NCBI RefSeq assembly: GCF_024637375.1
Contig: NZ_JAGXFK010000036.1
Coordinates: 22,945 to 86,944 of the forward strand
Length of the DNA stretch: 64,000 bases
Source: Sediminimonas sp.
GTDB taxonomy: Bacteria > Pseudomonadota > Alphaproteobacteria > Rhodobacterales > Rhodobacteraceae
Direction: 5' to 3'
Both the position numbers and the translations under genes were made by a program. How positions within the stretch are numbered: position 1 is the stretch's first letter; the number at the start of each line of letters is the position of its first letter. Shown in pieces: positions 50,941-60,849 of this stretch. The notes under the pieces are model-generated. The model was not told where the DNA came from. It did not search any database and saw only the letters and a program-made list of their open reading frames with translations.

Positions 50941-52185
50941 ATGAAACGAAACGTGCTCATCATCGGCGCAGGCGGCGTGGCGCAGGTGAGCGCCCACAAA
51001 TGCGCACAACACAACGACGAGCTGGGCGACATCCACATCGCCAGCCGCACGGTGGCGAAATGCGACGCCATCATCGACAGCATCCGCGACAAGGGCAGCA
51101 TGAAGGTGGATGGCGTGCTGCGCGCCCACGCCATCGACGCCACCGACAGCGCCGCGGTCGCCGCGCTGATCCGGCAGACCGGGGCGCAGATCGTCATCAA
51201 CGTGGGATCGGCCTTCGTCAACATGCATGTGCTCGACGCCTGCCTGGAAACCGGCGCGGCCTACATGGACACCGCCATTCACGAAGAGCCCGACAAGATC
51301 TGCGAAACCCCGCCGTGGTATGCCAACTACGAATGGAAACGCCGCGACGCTTGCGCCGAAAAGGGCGTCAGCGCGATCCTTGGCGTGGGCTTCGACCCCG
51401 GGGTGGTCAACGCCTATGCGCGGCTGGCGATCGACGAGCATCTCGACGACGTGCACAGCATCGACATCGTCGATATCAACGCCGGTTCGCACGGCAAGTA
51501 TTTCGCTACCAATTTCGACCCCGAGATCAACTTCCGCGAATTCACCGGCACCGTCTACAGTTGGCAGAACGGCGCCTGGCAATCCAACAGCATGTTCGAG
51601 GTCGGCAAGACCTGGGATCTGCCCGTGGTCGGGCAGCAGCAGGCCTACATGACCGGACATGACGAGGTACATTCGCTGGCCACCAATTACCCGCAGGCCG
51701 ACGTGCGGTTCTGGATGGGCTTCGGCGAGCGCTATATCACGGTGTTCAACGTGCTCAACAACCTCGGGCTCTTGTCCGAGCATCCCGTCACCACCGCCGA
51801 AGGGGTCGAGGTGGTGCCGCTCAAGGTGGTCAAGGCGGTGCTGCCGGACCCGTCGAGCCTGGCGCCCGACTACACCGGCAAGACCTGCATCGGCGACCTG
51901 GTGCGCGGGCTCAAGGACGGCGCCGAAACAGAGGTCTTCGTCTACAACGTGGCCGACCACGCCGACGCCTATGCCGAGGTCGGCAGCCAGGGCATTTCCT
52001 ATACCGCCGGCGTGCCGCCGGTGGCCGCGGCGCGGCTGATCGCGCGCGGGGACTGGGACACCGGCGCGATGGTCAATGTCGAGGAACTGGACCCGAAACC
52101 GTTTCTGACCCTGCTCGACGACATGGGCCTGCCAACCCGGGTGCGCGATGCACGCGGCGACCGCCCCTGGAACGCCGACGCCTGA
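50941..52185 (+). CDS. Carboxynorspermidine/carboxyspermidine dehydrogenase (saccharopine dehydrogenase family)
   Basis: 414 residues. Rossmann start NVLIIGAGGVAQVSAHKCAQ, then IHIASRTVAKCDAII, GVGFDPGVVNAYARLAIDEH and DINAGSHGKYFATNFDPEIN. It condenses a diamine with aspartate semialdehyde using NADPH, giving carboxy(nor)spermidine for NspC. GGAGG precedes the ATG. With nspC it makes spermidine (or norspermidine) without S-adenosylmethionine decarboxylase. Confidence 0.93.
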   Translation: MKRNVLIIGAGGVAQVSAHKCAQHNDELGDIHIASRTVAKCDAIIDSIRDKGSMKVDGVLRAHAIDATDSAAVAALIRQTGAQIVINVGSAFVNMHVLDACLETGAAYMDTAIHEEPDKICETPPWYANYEWKRRDACAEKGVSAILGVGFDPGVVNAYARLAIDEHLDDVHSIDIVDINAGSHGKYFATNFDPEINFREFTGTVYSWQNGAWQSNSMFEVGKTWDLPVVGQQQAYMTGHDEVHSLATNYPQADVRFWMGFGERYITVFNVLNNLGLLSEHPVTTAEGVEVVPLKVVKAVLPDPSSLAPDYTGKTCIGDLVRGLKDGAETEVFVYNVADHADAYAEVGSQGISYTAGVPPVAAARLIARGDWDTGAMVNVEELDPKPFLTLLDDMGLPTRVRDARGDRPWNADA

Positions 52186-52212
52186 GCGTGCCGCACCGCC
52201 CCGGCATGAAAA

Positions 52213-52242
52213 GGCCCCGCCGGCGCATTGGCCGGCGGGGCC
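52213..52242. terminator. Hairpin terminator between convergent genes
   Basis: GGCCCCGCCGGC pairs with GGCCGGCGGGGCC around a short loop. The A-run before it would give a U-run for the minus-strand transcript, so it probably serves both directions. Confidence 0.8.
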
Positions 52243-52264
52243 CTGCCCTCGCTGCGTGCCCGGC

Positions 52265-53428
52265 TCAGGCGACGGGCATGCGCCGCTCGGCCACCTCGGC
52301 CAGCCAACTGCACCCGGCCGGGATCGCCTGGTCGTTGAAGTTGTATTCGGGGTGGTGGACCATCGCCGTGTCGCCGTTGCCGATCAGGATATAGGCGCCG
52401 GGGCGTTCTTCCAGCATGAAGGCGAAATCCTCGCCGCCCATGACCAGCGGCGCGTCGGTGCAGGTGCCGCTGACGGTGCGGGCCACATCGGCGGCGAATT
52501 CGGTCTGTTCCTCGCTGTTGACCATCACCGGGTAACCGCGGTGGTAATCGACAGTGGCGCGCGCGCCGAAGGTGGCGGCGGTGCCCTCGCAGATGGCGCG
52601 CAGGCGCGTCTCGGCCAGGTCGCGCATCGCGGGGCTGAGCGTGCGCACGGTGCCGCGCAGGTGCACCCGCTGCGGGATCACGTTGAAGGCGGTCGAGGAC
52701 GTCTCGAACGCGGTGACCGAGACGACGACCTGTTCCACCGGGTCGGCGTTGCGGCTGGCGATGGTTTGCAGCGCCAGAACCGTGTGGCTGGCCACCACGG
52801 TGCTGTCGATGGTCTCGTGCGGCTTGGCGGCGTGGCCGCCCTTGCCCTCGATCACGATGTCGAACTGGTCGGTCGCGGCAAAGAAGGCGCCGGCGCGGAT
52901 GGCGAACTCGCCCACCGGCTTGCCGGGCCAGTTGTGCATGCCATAGACCTCCTGGATGCCCCAGCGTTTCATCAGGTCGTCGTCGCACATCGCCCGGGCC
53001 CCGGCGCCGCCTTCTTCGGCGGGCTGGAAGATCAACACCACGGTGCCGTCGAAATTGCGCGTCTCGGCAAGGTAGTGTGCCGCGCCCAGCAACATCGCGG
53101 TGTGCCCGTCATGGCCGCAGGCATGCATGGCGCCCGCGGTCTTGCTGGCATAGTCCAGCCCGGTCTGTTCGTGAATCGGCAGCGCATCCATGTCGGCGCG
53201 CAGCCCGATCACCTTGCCCGAGCCGCTCTCGCGGCCCCGGATCACGCCGACGACGCCGGTCTGGCCGATACCGGTCTCCACCTCGTCGCAGCCGAATTCG
53301 CGCAGCTTGTCGGCCACCACGCCGGCAGTACGGTGAACCTCGTAGAGGATCTCGGGATTCTCGTGGAAATCCCGCCGCCAGGCGGTGATCTCGTCATGCA
53401 GTTCGGCAAATCGGTTCTTGACCGGCAT
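52265..53428 (-). CDS. M20 family amidohydrolase (hippurate hydrolase-like)
   Basis: 387 residues from ATG 53428 (MPVKNRFAELHDEITAWRRD), with AGGAG upstream. Metal-site signatures: WRRDFHENPEILYEVHRTAG, GLRADMDALPIHEQTGLDYA, MHACGHDGHTAMLLGAAHYL and LIFQPAEEGGAGA. It hydrolyses N-acyl amino acids or related amides in the cytoplasm. Its exact substrate is not visible. Confidence 0.93.
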   Translation of the reverse strand: MPVKNRFAELHDEITAWRRDFHENPEILYEVHRTAGVVADKLREFGCDEVETGIGQTGVVGVIRGRESGSGKVIGLRADMDALPIHEQTGLDYASKTAGAMHACGHDGHTAMLLGAAHYLAETRNFDGTVVLIFQPAEEGGAGARAMCDDDLMKRWGIQEVYGMHNWPGKPVGEFAIRAGAFFAATDQFDIVIEGKGGHAAKPHETIDSTVVASHTVLALQTIASRNADPVEQVVVSVTAFETSSTAFNVIPQRVHLRGTVRTLSPAMRDLAETRLRAICEGTAATFGARATVDYHRGYPVMVNSEEQTEFAADVARTVSGTCTDAPLVMGGEDFAFMLEERPGAYILIGNGDTAMVHHPEYNFNDQAIPAGCSWLAEVAERRMPVA

Positions 53429-53544
53429 CGGCGTGCTCTCCTGTTTGTTCACACATTCGTCCTGCCGCAAGGTGGCGCAAAGCGCAGGGCGCGGCAAGAG
53501 GGCAACGCCATCCCCCGATCGCCGCCGCCGTGCTTCATCTTTCC

Positions 53545-53596
53545 CGAAATACTCCGGGGGAGTCGCCCGGAACGGGCGACGGGGGCAGCGCCCCCG
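53545..53596. repeat. Dispersed intergenic repeat, copy 2
   Basis: AAATACTCCGGGGGAGTCGC, a palindromic centre (CGCCCG...CGGGCG) and GGGGGCAGCGCCCCC. Flank cores are identical to copy 1 at 44265. It lies in the 200-bp gap between two M20 genes. Confidence 0.7.
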
Positions 53597-53628
53597 CCCG
53601 GGCCGACAGCGATGGCGTCGCGCGGCGC

Positions 53629-54795
53629 CTAACCCGCGCGCAGCTTTTTCAGCAGCCCGCGCATGAAGTCGTGCCCGGCCTCGAACTGCGCGCGGGTGAT
53701 GTACTCGTCGGGCTGATGCGCCTGCCCGATGTCACCGGGGCCGCAGACCACGGCGGAATATCCCGCGCGCTGGAACTGCCCCGCCTCGGTGCCGTAGCTG
53801 ACGACATGGGCGGCGTTGTCGCCGGTTACACTGCGCACCAGCCGTTCGGCCGCGCCGTCGGGCTCGGGCTTCAGGCCGGGGACGTTGAACGTCTCGGTGA
53901 TCTCGATATGCGCCTCGGGGCGGACGGTCTGCATGTCCGCCTCGATGCGGCGCACCTCGTCGAGGTAGCGATCGCGCCAGTCTTCGGGCTCCTCGCCCGG
54001 GACGACGCGAAAATCCATGCCGAAGCGGCACTCCTTGGCGGTGATGTTGTGGGCGGTGCCGCCGGTGATCGTGCCCACATGCAGCGTGGTCCAGGGCGGG
54101 TGGAACATCGCCGCCAGATCGCCCGGCGTGGCGGCCATGTTGCGGGCGTTCATGCGGTTGGCCCAGTCGATGAGCCGGGCGCCCTGCATGATCGCGTTGA
54201 CGCCTTCGTGCATGATCGACGAATGCACCTCGAAGCCGACGACCCGGGTGTCGAACCCCCGCCCGCCCTTGTGGCCGGTCACCGCCTGCATCATCGACGG
54301 CTCGCCCACGATCACGGCGTCGGCGCGCGGCAGGCGTTCGTGCATTGCGGCGATCATAGGCGGCGCGCCGACGCAGCCGACCTCTTCGTCATAGCTCAGC
54401 GCCAGTTGCAGCGGGCGGTTGACGCCGGCGTGGTTGGCCTCGACCAGCGCCCAGATCGCCAGCGCGTCAAAGCCTTTCATGTCGACGCAGCCGCGGCCGA
54501 AATACTTGTCGTCGCGCTCGGTCACCGTGAACGGGTCCGACGCCCAGGGCTGCCCGTCCACCGGCACCACGTCGGTATGCCCCGACAGCACCACGCCGCC
54601 ATCGGCCTCGGGCCCGACATGGGCAAACAGCGCCGCCTTCTGGTTGTCGGGGCTGTAGCGGCGGTGCGCAATGATGCCGTGCCCGGAAAGGTAATCGTCG
54701 ACCCAGTCGACCAGGGGAAGGTTGCTGTCGCGGCTGACGGTGGGAAAGCTCACCAGCTTTTCCATCAGCTCGAACGGCGTCAGGCGCACGGGCAT
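53629..54795 (-). CDS. argE: Acetylornithine deacetylase (M20/ArgE family)
   Basis: 388 residues. LMEKLVSFPTVSRDSNLPLV, VVLSGHTDVVPVDGQPWASD, YFGRGCVDMKGFDALAIWAL, SYDEEVGCVGAPPMIAAMHE and TEAGQFQRAGYSAVVCGPGD fit the ArgE branch. It removes the acetyl group from N-acetylornithine in arginine synthesis. It is downstream of the transporter ATPase on the same strand, so it could instead act on imported peptides or acyl amino acids. Confidence 0.9.
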   Translation of the reverse strand: MPVRLTPFELMEKLVSFPTVSRDSNLPLVDWVDDYLSGHGIIAHRRYSPDNQKAALFAHVGPEADGGVVLSGHTDVVPVDGQPWASDPFTVTERDDKYFGRGCVDMKGFDALAIWALVEANHAGVNRPLQLALSYDEEVGCVGAPPMIAAMHERLPRADAVIVGEPSMMQAVTGHKGGRGFDTRVVGFEVHSSIMHEGVNAIMQGARLIDWANRMNARNMAATPGDLAAMFHPPWTTLHVGTITGGTAHNITAKECRFGMDFRVVPGEEPEDWRDRYLDEVRRIEADMQTVRPEAHIEITETFNVPGLKPEPDGAAERLVRSVTGDNAAHVVSYGTEAGQFQRAGYSAVVCGPGDIGQAHQPDEYITRAQFEAGHDFMRGLLKKLRAG

Positions 54796-54808
54796 GTCGG
54801 GGCCTTTC

Positions 54809-56629
54809 TCAATATCCGCTGTCGGTGGTCAGCACATGATGCCCCGGCCCGACCTCTTCGTAGCGCGACGGCTCGGGCTCGTAATCCAGCGGGTGGATCG
54901 GCGACGGGATCGGCTTGAAATTCAGGTCTTTTTCGGTCTTGCGACGCGCCGGGTCGGCCACCGGGACCGCCTTCATCAACGCCTGCGTATAGGGGTGGCG
55001 GGGGTCTTCGAACACCGCGCGGCGGGGGCCCATCTCGACGATGCGGCCCAGGTACATCACCCCCACGTCGTGGCTGACACGTTCCACCACCGCCATGTCG
55101 TGGCTGATGAACAGGTAGGACAGCCCCAGGTCGGCCTGCAATTCCATCATCAGGTTGAGCACCTGCGCCTGCACGCTGACATCCAGCGCGCTGACCGATT
55201 CGTCGGCGACGATCAGCTTGGGATTGAGTGCCAGCGCCCGCGCGATCGCCACGCGCTGGCGCTGCCCGCCCGACAACTCGTGCGGGAACCGCCGCATGAA
55301 GGTGCGCGGCAGTTCCACCCGGTCGAACAGCATCTCGACACGCTTGGTCAGGTCCGCGCCCTTGTGCGAGGCGAAGTTCCACATCGGTTCGGCCACCTGG
55401 TCGGACAGTTGCATCTGCGGGTTGAGCGAGGCGAACGGGTCCTGGAACACCATCTGCATGTCGACCCGGGCGCGGCGCAGGTCGCTGGGCGCCAACGCCA
55501 TCATGTCGCGCCCGCCAAGCTCGATCGCGCCGGACTGCGGTTCGACCAGCCGCAGGATCGAGCGCCCCGCGGTGGACTTGCCACAACCGGATTCACCCAC
55601 CAGACTCAGCGTGCGGCCACGGTTTATTGTAAACGACACATCCTCGACCGCGTGTACCTTGGCCACCGTGCGCCGGAAAAAGCCGCCCTTGACCGCGAAT
55701 CGGGTGGTCAGGTTGCGCACCTTCAGCAGCGGCTCGGTGGTGCCGGGGATGGGGCGCACGTCCTGGTCGGAGACGCCGAGCAGGCGCATCGGCTCGGGCA
55801 GGTCCTTGCCGTTCATCTCGCCCAGCTTGGGCACCGCCGCCAGCAGCGCCTTGGTATAGTCATGCTGCGGGTCCGCGAATATCTGCTCGACCGAACCTTC
55901 CTCGACCTTGTTGCCGCGGAACATCACCACCACGCGGTCGGCCATCTGCGCCACCACCGCCATGTCGTGGGTGATGAACATCACCGCGGTGCCGGTTTCG
56001 CGCTTGAGCCGGTCCATCAGCGCCAGGATCTCGGCCTGGATGGTCACGTCGAGCGCCGTCGTGGGTTCGTCGGCGATCAGCAGCCGCGGCCGGCATGCCA
56101 TGGCCATGGCGATCACCACGCGCTGGCGCATGCCGCCCGACAGCTCGTGCGGGTATTGCTTGAGCCGCGCCTCGGGTTCGGGGATGCGTACCTCGCGCAT
56201 CAATTCAAGCGCCCGCGCCCGGGCCTGCCGGCGGTCCATCCCGCGGTGCACGCGCAACCCTTCGGTCAACTGCCGGCCGATGGTGAACACCGGGTTGAGC
56301 GCCGTCATCGGCTCCTGGAAGATCATGCCGATCTCGTTGCCGCGGATGGTGCGCATCAGGCTCTGCGGGGTCTTGACCAGGTCGGTCTCGCCGCGGTCCT
56401 TGCGGTCGAACAGGATGCGCCCGCCGGCGATCTTTCCGCCGCCGAATTCGACCAGGCGCATCAGAGACAGGCTCGACACCGACTAGCCCGACCCGGATTC
56501 GCCCACGATGCAGACGGTCTCGCCCGGCTGAACGGAAAACGAGATGTCCTCGACCCCGACGACCTCGCCGTCCTTGGTCTGGAACTCGACCCGCAGGTTG
56601 CGGATGTCGACGATCGGCTGATCCAGCAT
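54809..56629 (-). pseudogene. Peptide ABC transporter, fused DppD-DppF ATPase with an amber codon in the first Walker A
   Basis: From ATG 56629 the frame reads MLDQPIVDIRNLRVEFQTKD, FSVQPGETVCIVGESGSG, TAG at 56485-56483, then SVSSLSLMRLVEF onward with no shift. The stop falls exactly on the lysine of GESGSGKS (AAG to TAG). The rest is intact: first-NBD QYPHELSGGMRQRVVIAMAM and LLIADEPTTALDVT, second-NBD Walker A SLVGESGCGKSTAGR, and signature HELSGGQRQRVAIARALA. Restart at GTG 56479 would give a protein lacking the first P-loop. It would have been about 606 residues. It is divergent from the rest of its transporter. Confidence 0.88.
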
Positions 56630-56783
56630 CGAGACCACCTTGTTGAGGGAACCTGTTCGATATTCAAGCTACAGACAGCGCAGCGACACTGTCAAACCGG
56701 TTTAGCGGCACGGTCGGTTCCGAAACGCCCTTGCTTTTTCACCTCAGTTTGATTGTGATGAACCGGACCGCGGGGGATGGTCA

Positions 56784-56819
56784 GGGCCGGAACACCCGAA
56801 TAACAGGGGCGGCCCTTTT
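56784..56819 (+). promoter_or_regulatory. Terminator-like hairpin in the leader of the peptide transporter operon
   Basis: GGGCCG pairs with CGGCCC around a 20-base loop and is followed by TTTTCGTTTT, 93 bp before the binding-protein ATG. It could be an attenuator or stop stray transcripts. The whole 282-bp divergent gap holds no gene. Confidence 0.45.
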
Positions 56820-56911
56820 CGTTTTCGTTTCTCGCGGGCCCCCTGATGCCGGGCGCCGCCCGGCATCGTGCAACAAGAGACACGCAAGATGTGTCCAACA
56901 CGGAGGATGAA

Positions 56912-58612
56912 ATGAAATTCAGATCCATACTTTTGGGTGCGGCGGCATCGCTGGCCCTGGCGCCCGCGGCAATGGCCGAACGCGCCAGCGACGGCGAAGT
57001 CAGAATCATCTACTGGCAGGCGCCGTCGATCCTGAACCCGTTCCTGTCGGGTGGCACCAAGGACGTGCAGGCATCAAGCCTGGTGATCGAGCCGCTGGCG
57101 CGCTTCGACGAGAAAGGCAAGATGGTGCCCTGGCTGGTCGAGGACATCCCCACCGTCGACAATGGCGGCGTCAGCGAGGATCTGACCTCGGTCACCTGGA
57201 AGATCCGCGATGACATCAAGTGGTCGGACGGTACGAAGTTCACCTCGGCCGACGTGAAATTCACCGCCGAATACTGCATGAACCCCGACATGGGCTGTGC
57301 GCAGGTGACCAAGTTCGAAGGCGTCGAAAAGGTCGAGGCCCCCGATCCGCAGACGGTGGTGGTGCATTTCGAAAAACCCACCCCGGTGCCCTACCTGCCC
57401 TTCGTGGGGGCGGAAAGCCCGATCATCCAGAAGGCCCAGTTCGAGGACTGCACCGGCGCAAGCGCGCCCGAATGCACGGACGAGAACTTCTACCCCGTCG
57501 GCACCGGCCCCTTCGCGGTGACCGATTTCCGGCCCAACGACGTGATCCAGTTGAAGGCCAACGAAAACTACCGTGACCCCGACAAGCCGGCCTTCGCCAC
57601 GGTCACCTTCAAGGGCGGTGGTGACGCGGCCTCGGCCGGGCGCGCGGTGCTGGAGACAGGCGAATACGACTACGCCTGGAACCTTCAGTTGGCGCCCGAC
57701 GTCATCCAGCAGATGGCCGAAGGCGGCAAAGGGGAGGCGATCAGCGGCTTCGGCACGCTGGTCGAGCGGATCATGGTGAACAACACCAACCCCGACCCCG
57801 CCCTGCCAGAAGGCGAGCGCGCGGTCGTCAAGCCGCACCCGATCTTCAAGGACACGGCGGTGCGCAAGGCACTGAGCCTGGCCATCGACCGGCCGCTTCT
57901 GGTCGAGATCGGCTACGGCCGGGCCGGCCGCGTGACCTGCAACCTGGTGCCCGCACCGGAGGCGTTCAACTCCGACACCTTCGACTGCTCCGAGCAGGAC
58001 ATGGAAGGCGCCAAGGCGCTGCTGGAAGAGGCCGGCTGGGTCGATAGCGACGGCGACGGTGTCCGCGAGAAGGACGGGCTGGAGCTGAGCCTGACCTACC
58101 AGACCTCGACCAACGCCGTGCGCCAGGACTTCCAGGCGCTGATCAAGCAGTGGTGGAGCGAGATCGGCGTCGAGACCGAGCTGCGCAACATCGACGCCAG
58201 CGTGTTCTTCGGTGGCGACCCGGGTAGCCCGGACACCTTCCAGCGGTTCTATGCCGACGTGGAGATGTACGCCAACCTGTTCCCCGGCACCGACCCGCAG
58301 GCGTATCTGGCCAACTACCTGTGCGACAAGGCCCCGCGCCCGGAAACGCAGTGGCAGGGCGAGAACGTCACCCGGTTCTGCGACCCGGAGTATGACGCGC
58401 TGCACGCCGAGCTGGCCAGCACCGCAGGTCTGGAGGCGCGCGCCGAGATCGCCAAGCAGCTCAACGACATGCTGGTCGAGGCCGGCACGATCATCCCGCT
58501 GGTGCACCGCGGGCGGCTGTCGGCCAAGTCCAACACGCTGGGCGGCGTTGTCCTCAACACCTGGGACAGCGAGCTGTGGAACGCGGCCGACTGGTACCGC
58601 AAGGACAGCTGA
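56912..58612 (+). CDS. Peptide ABC transporter substrate-binding protein (family 5)
   Basis: 566 residues from ATG 56912 with GGAGGATGA upstream. Signal peptide MKFRSILLGAAASLALAPAA, MA|ERAS. Family 5 (SBP_bac_5) features: IIYWQAPSILNPFLSGGTKD, TSVTWKIRDDIKWSDGTKFT, KFTAEYCMNPDMGCAQVTKF and NFYPVGTGPFAVTDFRPNDV. It binds oligopeptides or related ligands in the periplasm. No lipobox. Permeases follow after 113 bp. Confidence 0.95.
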   Translation: MKFRSILLGAAASLALAPAAMAERASDGEVRIIYWQAPSILNPFLSGGTKDVQASSLVIEPLARFDEKGKMVPWLVEDIPTVDNGGVSEDLTSVTWKIRDDIKWSDGTKFTSADVKFTAEYCMNPDMGCAQVTKFEGVEKVEAPDPQTVVVHFEKPTPVPYLPFVGAESPIIQKAQFEDCTGASAPECTDENFYPVGTGPFAVTDFRPNDVIQLKANENYRDPDKPAFATVTFKGGGDAASAGRAVLETGEYDYAWNLQLAPDVIQQMAEGGKGEAISGFGTLVERIMVNNTNPDPALPEGERAVVKPHPIFKDTAVRKALSLAIDRPLLVEIGYGRAGRVTCNLVPAPEAFNSDTFDCSEQDMEGAKALLEEAGWVDSDGDGVREKDGLELSLTYQTSTNAVRQDFQALIKQWWSEIGVETELRNIDASVFFGGDPGSPDTFQRFYADVEMYANLFPGTDPQAYLANYLCDKAPRPETQWQGENVTRFCDPEYDALHAELASTAGLEARAEIAKQLNDMLVEAGTIIPLVHRGRLSAKSNTLGGVVLNTWDSELWNAADWYRKDS

Positions 58613-58725
58613 TCGAGACCTGCCGCGCCCCGGCCACCTGTGACGGCCGGGGCGCGGCCCTTGCGTGCAGCGGGGCGCGACACACCCGCCCCGCCGTGCG
58701 CGGGCAATAAGCAAAAGGCCTGTCG

Positions 58726-59733
58726 ATGCTCACCTACACGATCCGCCGGCTGATCCTGGCCATTCCCACGCTGCTGTTCATCAGCCTGATCATCTTCCTG
58801 CTGCTGGAACTGGCGCCGGGCGACCCGATGGCGCAGGTGCCGCTGACGGTGCCGCCGGAAGTCAAGCAGCAGATGCGCGAGGCACTGGGGCTGGGCGAGC
58901 CGACGCATATCCGCTTCGGCAAGTGGATGTGGCAGTTCCTGGTCGTCGAGCCGATGCATTTCGTCGATGGCATGTTGGGCACCGGGTTCGTCGAGGGCGA
59001 AAGCCGCGTGATCTCGTGGCAGACGCGCTCGCCGGTGATGGACATCGTCGCGCAGCGTATGCCGCAAACGCTGTGGGTGGTGGCGATGTCCTATGTCGTG
59101 GGCATCCTCATCGCCATGCCGATCGGCATCTATTCCGCCTACCGGCAGTATTCGGTGTTCGACCAGGTCGGCACCTTCGTGACCATGGTCGGCTACTCGG
59201 TGCCACCGTTCTTTTCCGGCGTGCTGGTGATTGTCATCTTCGCGGTGCAACTGGGCTGGCTGCCGTCGATCTACGACACCACGCTGGTGGTGGTCGACTG
59301 GGCCACCTTCAAGAAGCAGTTCATGCAGATGGTTCTGCCGGTGATGGTGCTGGCGCTGCAGACCACCGCGCAGATCAGCCGTTTCATGCGGGCCTCGATG
59401 CTGGACAACCTGCACCAGGACTATGTACGCACCGCCCGCGCCAAGGGGTTGAGCGAATGGTCGGTGGTGATGGTCCATGTCCTGCGCAACTCGATGATCC
59501 CGGTGGTCACCGTGATCGCGTTGGGGGTGCCCTACATTTTCGGCGGCGCCATCATTACCGAGCAGATATTCAAGGTGAACGGGCTGGGCCAGTTGCTGAT
59601 CACATCGATCCAGGCCAACGACCTGCCGATGGTGCAGACGGTCACCTTCATGCTGGCGGTGCTGATCGTGCTGTTCAATATCATCGCCGACATTCTTTAC
59701 GGCGTGCTCGACCCGAGGATCCGCTATGACTGA
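58726..59733 (+). CDS. Peptide ABC transporter permease (DppB type)
   Basis: 335 residues. Starts with the typical MLTYTIRRLILAIPTLLFIS and has six helices. The EAA-like loop includes DYVRTARAKGLSEWSVVMVH and the ending ILYGVLDPRIRYD. Forms the membrane channel with DppC. Overlaps the next gene by 8 bp. Confidence 0.95.
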   Translation: MLTYTIRRLILAIPTLLFISLIIFLLLELAPGDPMAQVPLTVPPEVKQQMREALGLGEPTHIRFGKWMWQFLVVEPMHFVDGMLGTGFVEGESRVISWQTRSPVMDIVAQRMPQTLWVVAMSYVVGILIAMPIGIYSAYRQYSVFDQVGTFVTMVGYSVPPFFSGVLVIVIFAVQLGWLPSIYDTTLVVVDWATFKKQFMQMVLPVMVLALQTTAQISRFMRASMLDNLHQDYVRTARAKGLSEWSVVMVHVLRNSMIPVVTVIALGVPYIFGGAIITEQIFKVNGLGQLLITSIQANDLPMVQTVTFMLAVLIVLFNIIADILYGVLDPRIRYD

Positions 59734-60640
59734 ACTGATGATCGACCCCGAACCCGACACGCCGCCGCGCGGAAAGTGGAGCGATGTCTGGGACCAGTTC
59801 AAAAGCCACCGCGGCGCCCTGCTGGGCATGTTCATCTTTTCGGTGATCGTCCTGGGGGTGATCCTGGGCCCGTTCCTGTGGCCCTATGACGCCACCTTCA
59901 TCGACATCCGCGCGCGCAACCAGGGGCCCAGCCTGGCCCATCCGATGGGAACCGACCAGTTGGGCCGCGATACGATGGCGCGGATGATGGCGGGGGGGCG
60001 AACCTCGATCGCGGTGGGGATGACGGCGATGCTGCTGGCGCTGGTGCTGGGCAGTTTCATCGGCCTCGTGGCGGGGTTCTTCAGGCGCATCGACGGGCCG
60101 CTGATGCGGCTGACCGACCTGTTCCTGGCACTGCCGCTGTTGCCGCTGCTGCTGGTCCTGGTGCTGCTGTTTCGCGAGCCGCTCAACGCCTCGTTCGGGC
60201 CCGAACTGGGGATTTTCATCCTCATCGTCGTCGCCATCGGCATCACCAGCTGGATGCCCACGGCGCGGATCGTGCGCGGCGATGTGCTGGCGCTGAAGGA
60301 ACGCGAATTCGTGCTGGCGGCGCGGTCGATCGGGACGACGAATTTCCGCCTCATCACCCGCCATGTCCTGCCCAACGTAATGTCGCCGATCATGGTGTCG
60401 GCGACGCTGGGCATCGCCAACGCCATCATCACCGAAAGCGCGCTGTCGTTCCTGGGGCTGGGTTTCCCGCCCGACTTTCCCACCTGGGGGCGGTTGCTGT
60501 ATGATGCCACCAACTACCTGCAGCAATACCCGGAACGGGTGATCTGGCCCGGTGCGGCGATATCGCTGACGGTGCTGTCGGTGAACTACCTCGGCGACGG
60601 GCTGCGCGACGCGCTGGACCCGCGCATTCGCGGGCGCTGA
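59726..60640 (+). CDS. Peptide ABC transporter permease (DppC type)
   Basis: 304 residues, six helices. SHRGALLGMFIFSVIVLGVI, HPMGTDQLGRDTMARMMAGG, EREFVLAARSIGTTNFRLIT and LSFLGLGFPPDFPTWGRLLY are DppC signatures. The operon ends here without ATPase genes; the ATPase is the divergent, stop-interrupted gene. Confidence 0.95.
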   Translation: MTELMIDPEPDTPPRGKWSDVWDQFKSHRGALLGMFIFSVIVLGVILGPFLWPYDATFIDIRARNQGPSLAHPMGTDQLGRDTMARMMAGGRTSIAVGMTAMLLALVLGSFIGLVAGFFRRIDGPLMRLTDLFLALPLLPLLLVLVLLFREPLNASFGPELGIFILIVVAIGITSWMPTARIVRGDVLALKEREFVLAARSIGTTNFRLITRHVLPNVMSPIMVSATLGIANAIITESALSFLGLGFPPDFPTWGRLLYDATNYLQQYPERVIWPGAAISLTVLSVNYLGDGLRDALDPRIRGR

Positions 60641-60849
60641 GCACAAAAAGAACGACCGATCCGGGGATTTCCCGCGCCCCGGAATACCGGGGCGCGCGGG
60701 GGCTGGCCGGGCCGAATACCTGGCCAACACCCACCCAGGAATCCAGAACATTTTCCCGCTTTGTGCTGCGCGAGACGCGGGGCGGCGGCTTGCTACGCCA
60801 GACGCCCTGCGCCACATGGAACAAAATTCCAACGCGACAGGAGCCAACG

